A DNA stretch of 64,000 bases from Guyanagaster necrorhizus (Eukaryota; Basidiomycota; Agaricomycetes; Agaricales; Physalacriaceae), in the NCBI RefSeq assembly GCF_019112545.1, contig NW_025064930.1, positions 210,032 to 274,031 of the forward strand, written 5' to 3'. The position numbers and the translations under genes were made by a program. This document shows, in pieces, positions 9,457 to 22,356 of this stretch (its first letter is position 1; every line of letters begins with the position of its first letter). The notes under the pieces are model-generated. The model made no database searches and was not told the DNA's origin. It was given only the letters and a program-made list of their open reading frames with translations.

Positions 9457-12400
9457 GCTGGCCACTGATCAAAGAAAGCCGAAGTAAAAGTATGTTGCTT
9501 TCCGGCTAACAGAGAACCCGGTCCGGTGAAAGGGAAAACCCCAGTGTCTCTTACCGTAAGCCAAATGTGCGGGCATCATTACAGCCATTCGCATACAGGG
9601 TTGACATGGACAATCTATGGTAGTTTTGACTCCGAGATGGCCATAAACTTCCTGTCCAGAGTCCGCCAAAACCTCAAAGTTTAGATGGCTATCTCCACAC
9701 GCAAGGGAAACACATGCAAATGGCTTTTCACATGGACAACAAAAGAGGGGGTACGCTTTGCGGAGAATTAGGACGCGTTAGTTTGCCGTACGTCAAAACT
9801 GGACCAATAGGATTACAATTACAAAATGGTGGGATCTGGTAGAGGAAAAAGCATAGCAGGGAAGAGCGCGTATAGCATGAAGAGGCAAAAGAGTTACACA
9901 CTTTTCTCTTCTTTTTGCTGGAAAGCTACAGCTTACCTCCACCGAACGCGCTTGCCCGCCGTCTTTACATAAATCTCTTTTTCATCACTGTCACAGTTGT
10001 GTCCTTCAGCTGGCTTAAAGCCTGGCGTTCCCTAGGCTGTTTAACTCGAACTGTTCAAGACAAAGCGGCAACAATGAGAAGCTAATGAGAAGCAAAAAAC
10101 AGGAATTATTCAAAGCCAATCGCGACTACGCATCGCATTATTGGATACATTATGATGGATCTGGTCAACCGTTAGTGCTGCTACCTTCAAAAATAAGTTA
10201 ATATCGGGTTCCAACTAAATTCGAATCCTTTTAGCATTCTCCATGCCGTCAGTGGCTTATTCACAGGTACGTTCTCTCTACCGACCTGCGATCATTCAAT
10301 TAAATGCAAATCTTGCAGTCAACATACCGTACGACCTCCATTCTGGCCATCTCCGCATCCACGGTATCTGTATCCGCAGTCGTGTCGTCCGTCCTTCGTC
10401 TCGCCTTTACGCTAAAGACAACGCTAGGATGAATGCCGTTTCATTCATCACCAAAGGAGAGGGAGGTTCTTCTCTGTTTTGACCTCATAGCACGCCAAGT
10501 CCGCCGTTATCAGCATTCGAGGCGGCAGCAGCGTAAAGGCAGTATCGTTGATCAAGCAGGTTACCACAGGGCTTTCTCTCTTCGGGTGCTATGGTGCAGT
10601 CTTACTTTCTGGCATGCTGGGTTGATCAACGTGATCAACGTTCAAACTCGGATTAGTGATATCATCCTTCCACAGATGTACGCCCCACAAGACTGACCGA
10701 GGTAAAGGATCTTTGGTACCTATCTTCACTAATGTTTTACTTATTCCGTTGAAGCTTATTAGCTGCTGTACCGAAATTCGCCAGCCTCGGACTCACTGAC
10801 ATTACTACTTGCGGGGACATTACTACTTGCGGGTGCATTACTAATGGCATAACATTGGACACACGATTTCGTCGGACGACATCCGGTCTGCGTAACTTGA
10901 AGGGATAAGGTAAGTTCATTCATCCATCCACGTCGTACACACATCCACCTCACCTACAGACTCTGCCGAATTTCGGCCCGCCCTTTCTCGCGCTATCTAA
11001 ATCGGACATGAACGATCCCGCACCGTTGTGAAGGTCGGACCGATGAGATATGTTTCAACTTCCCGTGACAAGATCATCAACGCTTGTCTTCTAAGGTGAA
11101 TCCGCCACACCCCGTGGCTTGCATTTTACCGAATTCTTGGGGGTATCCGCCAGGGGACGTTCTGAAAGTCGGGCCGATGAGCGACGTGACAATACGGCTC
11201 TGTGTGTCCCGCTGAGCAGATAAAGGTATGTTGAATGTTCGCCGTCACCTTATTTTTCTCACTCATTGCATAGTTCACATATGCTCAACAAGACTAGACT
11301 AGAGTCTTTTGAAGGGTAACTAGAGGCCCCCGTGACAAAATGCGCAGCCCTGTTGAACCTGATAGTTCTTTTGTGCATCTCGCCGTTCTCGACGAAGGTG
11401 GGGTCATTTCTGTTTCCAGCCAGAAAAATATTCAAAATCAGCTAGTCCCATCAGAACAAAGCAAGATCATTTGATTCATCATAACGAATAAAGATGGAAA
11501 CCGTCTGTTAACCGTCGGAGGGAGATACTAGGGAAATACGGTTACAAGGCGGCTATGGGTTTCGCGTGACTGCGCTCAAAAGACGCCAAAGACGCAGGTA
11601 TCATTGATACTAAGGGACATCCGTAGCCTGTGGTTGTGATTCTTCTCCGTCTGACCGGAGTTAAGTGGAAAGGGATGTCCTATTGATGAGCGATGAGCGA
11701 CGAATACGGTGGTGGTGGAAAAAGGCAGCAGCACTCGTACGGCACATCGTTCTTCCGCTTCCGGGGGACAGGACTGTGGATCCTTGTAGGTCCTATTTTC
11801 CTTTTTTTTAGTGGCGTGTTGAAGCGTGTTCTTCTAGAACCAGCCAGCCTTCTTCCCATGTTTTTGCCGTGGACGGCGGAACGCCCTTCGGCTCCTACGA
11901 AATCATGGTCACACTCTATGTGGTTGATGAACGTAAGCTGTTGAACATGTTACGGACGATGCCAACCTAACCCTTCGGTCGCCTGGACAGTACTTCAGTC
12001 AAGGCTTTGTCGATTCAAGGCGAGTTCCAACGCCGGGAACATAAGAGCCGATGTCGAGATACGGATTTTTGCTCCCAATAAGACCTCCGTCCTAATAGAG
12101 CCAGTGCTATTATCCTCATTTATTGGAGTATTGGATGTACACGGTCCGTAAAGCAGCGCAACGGGGTGCTGTCAGTCGCTCAATGTCTTACTGGCGGATT
12201 CTTCCGCCTTTGACGTGTCCCGCTCCTCGCACGGATGACATGCCGCCGTGCTGCATGCCTGGCGCTCATCGCAAGCGTCGGTTCGCGCTTGCGCGCCACT
12301 GATCGTGACGACAGTTTTCCCACCCAACTCTGACTGCGCAAACAGTTATACCCAAGGCCCGTAATTCCCCGCGGAATGAGATGGATGGTCCCGCGGATGA

Positions 12401-14026
12401 TCCACAGTCCCCAAGTGATAGTAACAAAAGGGAGAACAATGCAGTGGCACCGCCGTTAATCCAGTCATCTTGATCGCGCGTACGCGCCATGTGCCGTAGT
12501 CATGGTATTGTTGAAAGGAACGGACAGAATCTGCCTCGTGAAGAAGGTGACCAAGTGGAACCGCTTGAAGCTTGAGGCCTGACAAGCTTCAGAGACTGGA
12601 ACCACCAGCTCAGCCGCTCAGGTAATCTCCATTTTCCATCTTTATCCACGTTCGGCGAGCTGAAAGAATGGCATGGATTCCTACAGTCATTCAAATATGC
12701 AGTGCTCGATTCCCTCGCAATGATTGAATAAATCAAATGGAGAATTGATGGTCCATTGAATCTCTACAACCAATCTTGGTTCGCTTTGATCGGGTTCTGT
12801 TTAACCCGATATATCTGTCAAAACCGCCCGTCCACATCGGCAGCTCTTGAACTCGCAAGTTCCAAGAAATCAAAAAATCGACAACTGTTGTAATTTCGTC
12901 GAGAAGATGATGAAGCTCGATTTCCGATTTGGGTCGTCTTTCCATCATAGGACCTTGTGGGTCCGCTTTTCCCTGTTCTTCCACTCCTACCATCACGGAA
13001 AGCCGTGCAGGACAATTATAGGCCCCAGCACTGTCTACATAACATCATTACTCCAAATGATGGTGCATTTTCTTCGTGATACCGTTTTCGTCGAACTGTG
13101 TTCCCGGCGATGTCATGGGTTAGTCCTCCGTGTCTTCCATGACACTGGGAAGGCGGACCGCACAAACATGAGGAGGCTGGGACGTAAATTGAAAGGTCAA
13201 TGCGACTGACTAAGGTCTGGCCTAGAGAAGGAAAAAAAAAAACAGCCAAGCTGATGGGCCACGCCTCGTTCCGACTCGCGCCGACATATCAATGTCCCTT
13301 GAGCCTTGCGGATCGAGAACGGGGCGAGCCCCAGAACAGGGAGAAGGGCGGGCGAGTAGAAGAGGCGCAGCGAAAGGTCAAAGCGGGGGTGTGAGTGGCG
13401 GAAGCATTTCAGGCGCCACCTCAGGGCACCGTCCAAATCTAGCTCTTCTTGGAATGTATCCATCACCACCTATCACCCACCGTTGAAATTGTCTTGCCAG
13501 ATGCGTATGACAAGGGTCAGTCCTGCCTGCTTACTCGGTGAGTGGACAGTCTATTGGAACGATGAAACATGCCGACTTAACCCTGACAGTATTGGCAGAT
13601 GCCGTTAGCGTCAGTTTGAACTGCAAGACCATCGAGACGACGATACTCCGTCCTCATTCGTGTGTGGTACAAAGGCGAATACCATGAATGCAAGACGCCA
13701 GTACACACTTTTGCAGGCGCGATCAACAAGGACCATAGAGCCTGCCGCCCGCCCGCCTTCGGAACGATGAAGAAGCGGTCAGAGGCGGCAAGGCAGGATG
13801 GGTATTTCCAATTTCGTGACGACACGATTGTGAAAACACTATTTCCTATTGTCAAGATCGAATGAACGCCACAGATTTCGAAGCCCTTAATCAGTGGCCG
13901 TTGGGGAAGCATGGTGAAAAGGTACCGGGTTACTTTGTATTTAATGGGCACGCTCTAGTTAGAAATTTTCTCGTCTCTCTTGAGTCCTCCTTACTCTCCT
14001 TCATATTTCCCTTCCTTCCGCTCACC
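9457..14026. other. Long gene-poor interval with decayed coding scraps
   Basis: No intact gene is supported. Around 10243-10430 a short frame spans one plausible intron (after ATGCCGTCAGTGGCTTATTC) and is rich in Ser/Val/Ala, resembling a membrane segment, but it ends soon after. Around 11700-11940 shifted frames give pieces such as GTGLWILVGP and, in another frame, FAVDGGTPFGSYE. These resemble the Agaricomycete jelly-roll plus transmembrane protein family and suggest a dead gene. The rest shows nothing I can name. Confidence 0.35.
10798..10833. repeat. 18-bp tandem duplication
   Basis: The unit GACATTACTACTTGCGGG occurs twice in perfect tandem and is followed by a partial third unit (TGCATTACT). 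It lies in non-coding sequence. Confidence 0.85.
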
Positions 14027-16142
14027 ATGAATTCTTTCCTCTTTCTTGATTGCATTCTCTTCGTTGCAGGCATCTATTTTCTTCAACGTATAATTTCCAA
14101 ACGACGCTCCCTACCTCCTGGCCCTCGCGGCCTTCCTTTGATTGGCAATGTCTTCGACATGCCCTCCGACCGCCCTTGGCTGACCTTTGCTAAATGGGCA
14201 GACACCTGGGGTGCGCGCGCCATCATTCTCTTTTTTTCACGATACTAAAGTGGTGCAACTTCATAAGGCGATGTCTGTTCACTCTCAATGTTCGGCCAAT
14301 CCTTCATCGTTCTTAACTCTCATCGCGCGGCCTATGCGCTCCTCGACAAACGAAGCGTCATCTACTCTGAACGTCCCAAGATGGTGATGGCTGGAGAGCT
14401 TATGGGCTGGAACGACATAATCGGTCTGGCTCCTTACGGAGAAACTTTCCGTTCGCACCGTAAACTCCTTCACTCCGTTCTCGGTAGCAAGTCGGCGATT
14501 CGGACTTTCTACCCCATGGAAGAGCAGGAGGCCGTGAACCTCATGAAGCGGCTGCTCGATTCACCAGAAAAACTGCATTCGCACATCTCACAGTAAGTGT
14601 CTCCGCTCCGTTTTCCTCGTCGAAGCGGATGTTGACCCGTTCGCCAGGGACGTTGCGGCCCTGGTGCTTCGCATCACCTATGGTTACGAGGTGAAAAGTG
14701 ATAACGATGAAATGGTGGCGCTCGTAAACTGCGCGATGGAAGAGTTGTCAGTCGCTTCCACGCCAGGTCAATTCCTAGTTGACATTATTCCAATGTGTAT
14801 GGCTGCCCTGTTTCTCGCCCTGACAAATTATTTTTTGACTGTGTCTTTCTTTCAGTGCGCCATATTCCTGAGTGGCTACCTGGAGCAGGCTTTCAGTCGA
14901 AAGCCAAGCAATGGGCGCAAGATTTGCGTAACATGATCAACGTGCCCTTTGAAATGGTCAAGCAGAACATCGTACGTTTCTACGTGCTTAGGTTATTCAT
15001 GACAGTGTCTGACTCGGTTAAACGATCTAGGCCAACGGTGAAGCTCAAGAATCTTTCGTTTCAAACCTGCTTCTTCAAAATGACACTAAACGTGTGCAGG
15101 AGCACGATCTGAAGTGGGCGGCTGGAGCAATCTATGCAGGTCCGTTACTTTGAATATTCAGGTAGTTCCCTCGCTAACGCCATTTCACGATAGCGGGCGC
15201 CGACACAGTACGTTACGCGTAACACCGCTGGTGGCTTACCGATGGCTGACCCTCTTCCCTGATAGACCGTCGCAGTCCTCGACACATTCTTTCTTCTCAT
15301 GATGCTTTACCCTGAAGTCCAGAAGAAAGCTCAAGCCGAGTTAGATTCCGTACTTGGAGGCGACCGGTTGCCGTCGTTCGATGACCAGGAGGATCTACCG
15401 TATATCAATGCTCTCTGCAAAGAGCTTGTGCGATTTCACCCTGTCGCCCCGATAGGTTTGTGTGATTCTCTCGCATTTTAGTCGTCGACCTACTCAACTT
15501 CCGCCAGGCATTCCTCACGGTACCCTTGAAGACGATGTTTTTGAGGGTCATTTCATTCCAAAAGGATCCGTCGTGTTTGCCAACATATGGTGATTATTGC
15601 AGGATCGTATCTCCGCCTTCATTTATTAACATTCTGTCTCTTAGGGCAATGACACATGATCCAGAAGTGTACAAAGACCCGATGACTTTCAACCCTGAAC
15701 GTTTTCTTGGTCCCAGTCCCGAACAAGACCCCAGAGAAATTAGTTTCGGATTCGGTAGACGGTATGTTGCTACATGCCATATTACCGCCGTTCAGTTGGT
15801 TGACGGGCTGTCTCTTTTAGGATATGTCCAGGCAAGCTTGAATGTCCTCCACGGGTCATTTCAAGATATTGATATATTGCTCCCAGGACGTCTGCTGGCG
15901 CAAGCTACTATGTACATTGTCTGTTCGATGGCGCTCGCCTCATTCGACATCTCAAAAGTGAAGGGTGACGAGCCCGTGTTTGACCCCACGCACGGAAGTG
16001 TCAGGTAAATGCAAATGGTTCGTTCTCGTAAACCGTCCCCCCATACTCACCCTCACGAAACAGTCACCCCGCACCCTTTAAGTGTAACATCACACCTCGG
16101 TCAATACGAGCAGTGGAGCTTATCGCACGGCACGACTTCTAA
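14027..16142 (+). CDS. Cytochrome P450 monooxygenase (intact, 12 exons)
   Basis: Exons 14027..14210, 14268..14592, 14648..14796, 14856..14971, 15031..15139, 15194..15207, 15266..15455, 15508..15589, 15645..15761, 15821..15831, 15887..16004 and 16064..16142 give 497 aa, with every phase closing. An N-terminal membrane anchor (residues 4-18) precedes the proline hinge [12 protein letters not shown]. The I-helix carries AAGADTT (294-300), the K-helix E352-L-V-R355, then a PERF block, and the haem loop FGFGRRICPG with Cys431 as ligand. It is an ER-bound haem monooxygenase using O2 and electrons from NADPH-P450 reductase. It belongs to the large Agaricomycete group often labelled O-methylsterigmatocystin-oxidoreductase-like, but that name says nothing about the real substrate. 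Exons 6 and 10 are only 14 and 11 nt, and intron 10 has a GC donor. Confidence 0.9.
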
Positions 16143-19100
16143 TCCTGCCTTTTTTTTTTTTTTCCTTCATCGGTGTCTGTCGTCCACTCGCTTAATGATC
16201 CGGCTTCTCCGCTGTATAATACTCAGACCAAGGGCCGTACTAGTATTATCATTTCTCATTTATCGCAGGGCGCGTGTGTTATAGCATCGTGTATATTATC
16301 ATAGACTACGCATTCATACATACATTAGCCAATTACTGTACAAGTTTCAAAGGCCGGGAAGGCTGCACATAGTTATGAGTGTTCTGTTACTTTGTTTAAT
16401 AACTAGGATGAGCTCTTCTTTTCTGGAGAGGAGAGGCTTCGCTATTGTGTGCACTACTACTGCTAGACTGGCATCCGGATACATGAAGCGGGTTCATACT
16501 CGTTGCTAACTGCGTTCCTTCATTATGTACTTACGTATACTGCGCCGTGGTCTTCCCGTTTCGAGAGGCCGTTATCTGTGCGCGGCTTGGAACGGAGGAA
16601 ACAGATGTCGGCTCTGCTAATCTACATCAAGCGGGCACGTGTTATTTAGGGCAGCCCGCCACTCAGACTGGGACTTTTCATTTACCACACTTCGCTTCTT
16701 CATCGATATCCGTTTACCGGCTTTATCTTCACCACGGGTCGCCGACTCCAGCTCACGGGACCACCATTAACTTGCTACTCCCAGTTTCCTTGACCGATGA
16801 AAACTGGATATATGCGCCTTCCATGGATTGAGTGAAGCCTTCGCGGTCGTCGTAGGAACGTCACTCTTACCTTGGAATACGACGAGCTCGCATGTTGTTG
16901 AGCCTCGAAAAATCATCTCGCTATCCATTTTTTCGTGGCTAAACCTCGCATACCGTTGAAGCGGATGAGAGTAATAAGTGGTATTGGGCGTTGACACGGA
17001 CGGAAAGGGAGGGAGTCATTGCTAATGGAAGTAGTACGACATGGCCATCTGTGAGTACCACAATCTCTCAGTAGGCGTCGGTCGTATTGAGTTATTGCAG
17101 CACTTTCCCGGAACTATCATCTAACAGCGTCTAGCCCATTGAAAGTTTCTCAAACTCAGCTCGCTTCGATGAAGACGTCGTTCCAGTGAAGCATTCCTGA
17201 TAAACAAATTGTATGCTTTTTTCTTGCTCGTGTTATTACGAGTTTGACCGTTCCCACAGGTAGAGAGCCTCTCGAATGTCCCGGTTGTAGGGATACACAA
17301 GACGACTTCGAAATAACGATTACTGGTCTTACCTTCTCGACCCTTCGTTACCGCTCTCATTCCACCACTCGTGTCGGCAATAGCATTCTTGTGTACGTCC
17401 CTGCATCCATGCCAAAGGAGGTATCTGATTCTCTTCGTTTTCTTCGTTAGATGCATGTTGGGCTGCATGTTGCCAATTTCGAGGCGCATGCACTGTGGGT
17501 TATCTCGACGTATACCGACGATAGACAGAACGGAGCCTCACTACCATCTTACCGATCTGGCCCCATGAGATCGCTAACAAGAGGGCGAAAGGCTGAGAAA
17601 TGTAAGCGTCAAGCCTTCATTCTTGAAATTCCGTTGGTCTTACATTCTTTTAGGTCTTTTCTGGGTCATACAGATTCTTTGGCTGGTCCAACCCCTGCAA
17701 GAAATCTCTGATGTACTTGTAACATTGCCGGACATCCTACCTGTAGCATGAAGCTCGGGCAAATCATCGAATCAACCAATATTAGCCCTTCAAGTCCATA
17801 ACCCCAAAACGTTTGGACAGGACTGACTGCAAACCTTTGTTTGCTGTCGATAGGGGCCATGTTGAAGTAGTCGAACGTTCACGTCAACGTTGCCATAGCG
17901 GAAGGCATCCACGACGACGAGTTCCTTCTTTTCTTCCCAGTTCGCGCCTGAAGGCTGCTCCAATATCGATGTGCTTGAGCATTGACCCTTGCGTAAAGTA
18001 AAGGGAAGCCTACTAGTATTAAGGGGGTGATATACGTAAAGGAGCATGTGACAGTGGTCGGTGGTCGCCGCTGTTTCAGAACAACAAAGTTTCATGCCAC
18101 AAAGTGGAGATGGGCGTCTCTGCCTTGAACCATAAACGATTGGTGGAACAGGCATCACCTTTCATTTACTTGCTGTCATCTTCTGGATGACCATCAGGTT
18201 CTCCCGTGACCTCCTGATATGCTTGATTAATCAACTAATGGCTTTTTGACTGGCCGCGACTGGCCGCTGCTTCTCAGCCTGCAAAGCGCTACCCCAAATC
18301 GACATCCTTTTCAAGTTGTCGGTGTACTCTGGAACCCTCAGGTCATTCTTCCCCTCTCTTCAGCCGCCAAAATGCCATGTTAGCTCTGATCCTTATTCTT
18401 CCTGGCCACATCACTTCCTTGCGACAGCCCATCGGCAGATTCTTCATGCAGTTGCAGCAAGCCATTCTTGACAGCCTGAGATATGATGTTTCTGTCGCGT
18501 ATCTTGCGTTCCTATGAATTACAATCAGTTGCATTCATGTCTATGTTGTACCCTGGATGTATGCACCTCTTATCCCACGAGAGCCGAAGCCCGAGGGGGG
18601 GCACACGCATGGGCATCTGACGCGGTCATGGCAGTTGGCTGGTCATTGGACCACAGGTGTCGTATCTCATATCAGCGACTGGTCCGAGAACAACGACGAA
18701 CCCGAATGGGCGGCACTTCTTGCCTTCTCTTTTCACCTTCTTCAGTTTTCGCCGCACTCCTCGTCGCGTGCTGGCTTGTGACTATGACGTAACGATTTAG
18801 GTCAGGTCCACGAGGTTTTGGGTACCATTGCAAGTTCCAGAAATTGCGCACATCCAATGCAGAGGTATGTTGTCTGTTTTTTTTTTTTTGTTTACAGGAC
18901 AGCTTAGAACACATTCCTTTTCCAAGTATCACCGACATTACTTGTATATGAAGAGCCTTGACTGGCAGATTTGTCCCGTTCCGCTTCTTAGAGGCTCTGG
19001 ATGAGGTTCTATGCTGATGTTCTTGAACATATGATTGATATCTTTTGTGTATCTTGGGTGCATGAAGGTCGGCTCTCGCAACGACAGGAATCTCTTAATC

Positions 19101-19435
19101 TCGCTAAAGATTCTTGAGCGCCCATGTCAAAATAGATACCGTCACGAGTGATTTTAGCTACCGACTTCGGCAAGGAACCCGCTTAACTCCGGTGAGACTG
19201 TTCGTTATTGATGATGATTCAATAGAAAGTCCTTGCTTTCCCGAAACTCTCGTTATGCCATTCCTAGCTACCGGCCTCCTTATACGGAGTCCAGAGCCAC
19301 TATCGATATGGTCAAAAACACGTGTAGAGTCTACAATAAAACGCTTCACATGCAGTCCATTCGTTCCTCACTCTTCCTCCATCTCTGCCTAACTTCGTGT
19401 CGCCTTAACTTCTCGAGGCTATAGGCGTCATCAGT
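16143..19435. other. Gene-poor interval
   Basis: Several open frames of 60-120 codons occur on both strands, but none has splice-consistent neighbours, family motifs or a convincing start. No RNA gene or repeat of note was seen. Confidence 0.4.
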
Positions 19436-20147
19436 ATGCCCCGCTGCATGCGCGTTACCTTGTTCCCTGCACCGCAATCAAACTGGCAACCCGAAGTCAC
19501 GCTCGAGGCTCTGAGTGAGCCTGAGCTCGTCAATCTTGATGGCCCGCAAGGATTGAGCCCTATCTGGTATGCTCCACCAGGTCCTCCACGCACGCCTGGT
19601 CCGTTTGGTTCCTTGACTTTGTGTACTCCGGTCCTGACTGCTGCTACTGCAGATGCCGACATAGATCCGCCTCAGTTGACCAAGATGGAGATCACACGGA
19701 TACGATACAGAACGGGAGGCAGGCCGAGGGAAGAATACGAGATGACGGAAGAGGAACTTTCAGACATGTTCGCTGGCACCAATATCCACACTGAACGGGG
19801 ATACGAGTTGGGAAGCTCATCATCGGACGGTTCCCCGGCGAATACTTCCGGACCTGAACACCGTGAGTTTGCATGAGCACTTGATGCTGGCTGATACACT
19901 CCCTCATTACTGGATTTTCTCACAGCGCCGCGGAACCTGTTGAACAATAGCCTGAATACTGTATCAGTTCAGTCGTCTCAAGAGGATTCTGCTCGAAAGT
20001 TGAGCGATAGCAGCAGCAAGAGAGGTGATTAACTTATTACTTCTGCTACACTCTTCTGATTCTGAATAAATTATAGCTCGAGGAAACGGACGCTATTGTC
20101 CTTATCATTACCATCCTTCCTTGCGTCAGCATCACCGAAGCCGATGA
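19436..20147 (+). CDS. Hypothetical hydrophilic protein
   Basis: Three exons (19436..19862, 19926..20024, 20077..20147) joined by two canonical introns give 198 aa ending at TGA. The phases fit and each exon stays open. The N-terminal half has a Pro-rich turn (APPGPPRTPGPFG), the middle is acidic (EEYEMTEEELSDMF), a Ser-rich linker follows, and the C-terminus is basic and His-rich (HYHPSLRQHHRSR). I do not recognise the family. There is no signal peptide or membrane segment. The start may be further upstream, since the sequence before 19436 is not clearly non-coding. The gene is isolated between a gene-poor interval and a relic. Confidence 0.5.
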
Positions 20148-21082
20148 TGCACAATAACTCCCGTGTTCTGTACCGGCCCTCTACTCCTGTATTACCCCGT
20201 GTATTTTCTATTTAAATGTGTTGTACTCGACTTCTCAGGTTTTGACCATGAGGATGACTGATTAATTTTATACGCTTGGAGGAATACCGGGAAAAAGGAA
20301 TTACAGTGAGAGAGATCTCGAGTTCAAGTGACACGAGGTCGCCGGATATCCCGGTTCGCCTGTATTTAAATAAAAAGGTTTCAATGGTTTTTTCACTCCC
20401 ATCTTTCTCATCATATTCTTGTATTCTATGCGGACTGCTAGTCTAGTGGTGTGTCAACCATCACATTATGTTTGGCGTACTCTCTTTTCTGATAAGATTT
20501 CTCCGCGCTGCATCAAAGTCTCACTTCACTGCTTAAAAGAGGTCAATCGACATCTCCTCTCATTACCAGGCAACAGTATCTTCAAGCACGCCGGGAATCT
20601 CGACGCCAAGGAACCTGCCCAAGCTACGCTTTGGATCCTGGGAGTCTGACGTTCATCTAGATTGACTAGCTCAGGTTCTTGAGGTAGTCAATCTAGATGA
20701 GCTCTGGAGTCCCAATAGAGCTTGCAATGGAGACCTTTATGGTTAGTCCGACACGATGGTGCTGCATTTATTAGAAATTACGTGAACGGTACGCGCTTGT
20801 ATTATGTACTTCCTACCGTTGAAATCGTTTACGTAGATTATGAAAGCTGACCGCATCTTTCTTTACTATCATTTCGAGAGGAGGAAGAGGACGAAGCCAA
20901 GTCTAAGGTATGTGTCATGTGGAGACTATACATTTCTCTCTTGGTAATCTATCCCTAGTGTCTGCTAATATCGAACGTAAACATGTACACCTTTCCATTT
21001 GTAATTTTTAGATACGTAGTGCGAATGTACATCACTTTGTTACACGTTCCTGAACCATACTTCAGCTCTCTCCCGCACTGTA
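20148..21082. other. Intergenic with one perfect hairpin
   Basis: No coding exon is supported. The notable element is the inverted repeat at 20653..20700, listed separately. Confidence 0.4.
20653..20700. repeat. Perfect inverted repeat (16-bp arms)
   Basis: The arms TCATCTAGATTGACTA (20653-20668) and TAGTCAATCTAGATGA (20685-20700) are exact reverse complements around a 16-nt loop. The loop itself contains CTCA...TGAG. It could form a cruciform or RNA hairpin, or be the remnant of a small inverted-repeat element. It lies between a plus-strand gene and a minus-strand relic, so a role as a bidirectional 3' boundary is possible but unproven. Confidence 0.8.
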
Positions 21083-21415
21083 TCAACCTCTTGGAGGATC
21101 GACGCCGGGACCAGTACCCCAAATCCCGCCGGCCAAGCCAAACCCAATACCATCTTCCTCAATCACAAACTCGGCCGTAGTGAGCTCGTCTCTCGCCTCC
21201 TGATTCACCCAGAACCCCTCATCCGTAGCCTGACAAGAATGTCGGAAAGTCCAACGAAAACAGAAACGAGTGAACCGCTCTACTCACAATACTAGTATCC
21301 AGAGCACTCGCATTATACAAATCTCCATCGAAATCGAAATGCTCCAACAAGATATGTGAAACCCAGATTTTGTTCCACTTGACTGCGAAAGTTGGGATAA
21401 CGAGGTTTATCGCAC
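21083..21415 (-). pseudogene. C-terminal fragment of a serine beta-lactamase-like protein
   Basis: Two minus-strand exons with a clean 58-nt intron are seen: 21415..21288 encodes a stretch with EHFDFDGDLYNASALDTSI, and 21229..21083 encodes TDEGFWVNQEA and then EFVIEEDGIGFGLAGGIWG, ending at a stop. These match the C-terminal domain style of fungal beta-lactamase/transpeptidase-like proteins (HFxFDG..YN.S; FWV; D..GFGM.GGIWGAGxGV). Upstream there is only an acceptor preceded by a run of 27 C (in gene sense), and no catalytic half with an SxxK motif was found. The rest of the gene is therefore missing or unrecognisable. It is the second relic of this family in the window. Confidence 0.5.
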
Positions 21416-21421
21416 CTGGGA

Positions 21422-21448
21422 GGGGGGGGGGGGGGGGGGGGGGGGGGG
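21422..21448. repeat. Homopolymer of 27 G
   Basis: An uninterrupted run of 27 G (plus strand) lies directly upstream, in gene sense, of the CCCAG acceptor of the beta-lactamase-like relic. It would be that intron's pyrimidine tract. The length may be unreliable in the assembly. Confidence 0.9.
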
Positions 21449-21512
21449 TGAGTGTAGACTTCATCAGTGAGCTTATGGCATTCTGGTAGGGTCGACGACT
21501 CCAGACCGACAA

Positions 21513-22356
21513 GATTTCACCATACGCGCGATAACGAAAGGGGGGCGAGTTTCATTAAACCGCGATTGGTTGTCAAAACCTTTTTTTTTTTTTTCACCTG
21601 TCCGTCAAAGTCAACTTAGCCCGGATGATGATGATGTTCCGCTCCACCGAACTGAACTGAACTTGGCCGAGCTTGTTTTGCGCCTCCTCCTCTTCCCCCT
21701 CGTTGGGCACCATGAAACCCCAGGAAGCTACTGCCACTGCCCACCCTATTTTCTTGAAGTGCGGATAGCTGGTATGATGCCATCACCATTTTTGGTGCGA
21801 GAACAATCAGTGGAGATTGAATATTGACGTGTCGCGTTTGGTGGTACGGGTGGGTTTAGTTACACCAGTTTCATGTAACTCGAGGTCGGCAGCAGCCTCT
21901 TAACGCAATACCAGGCCCAGTTTCAAGGGTTATACATACATACCAACCCTCACAAACACCGTGGTTTCTTTCGAATCCAGCAGCCTCACGGAGTTTCACT
22001 CCGCCACCGTACCTATTTTAACAACACAAGGGTTCAATGTCGAGAATTTGATGACACCATATTACTGGTTAATGATCAATCAATAATCAATGTATTACTA
22101 CGTGTATGTGAGGGGGATGTCTAGTCTACAACCATGCAACCTATTATTACAATGTCACGTACTAGCCGCAACAGATAATGAGCGATAGCAATACAAGAGT
22201 GTGCCAAATAACGAGAGAGTGAGAAGGTCATGGTCGTGAGCAGACGTAGAGGATATAAAGTGTAAAAAAGATATCAACACGCAGAAGATATAAACCATGG
22301 ACTAGCATGGCCAAAACAACACGAACTAGCGTGAGCAAAAGACGCAGACTAGCGCG
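21513..22356. other. Intergenic, nothing recognised
   Basis: The interval holds a poly-T run near 21581 and short AT-rich repeats, but no supported coding exon. It contains the 3' flank of the LPMO gene. Confidence 0.4.
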
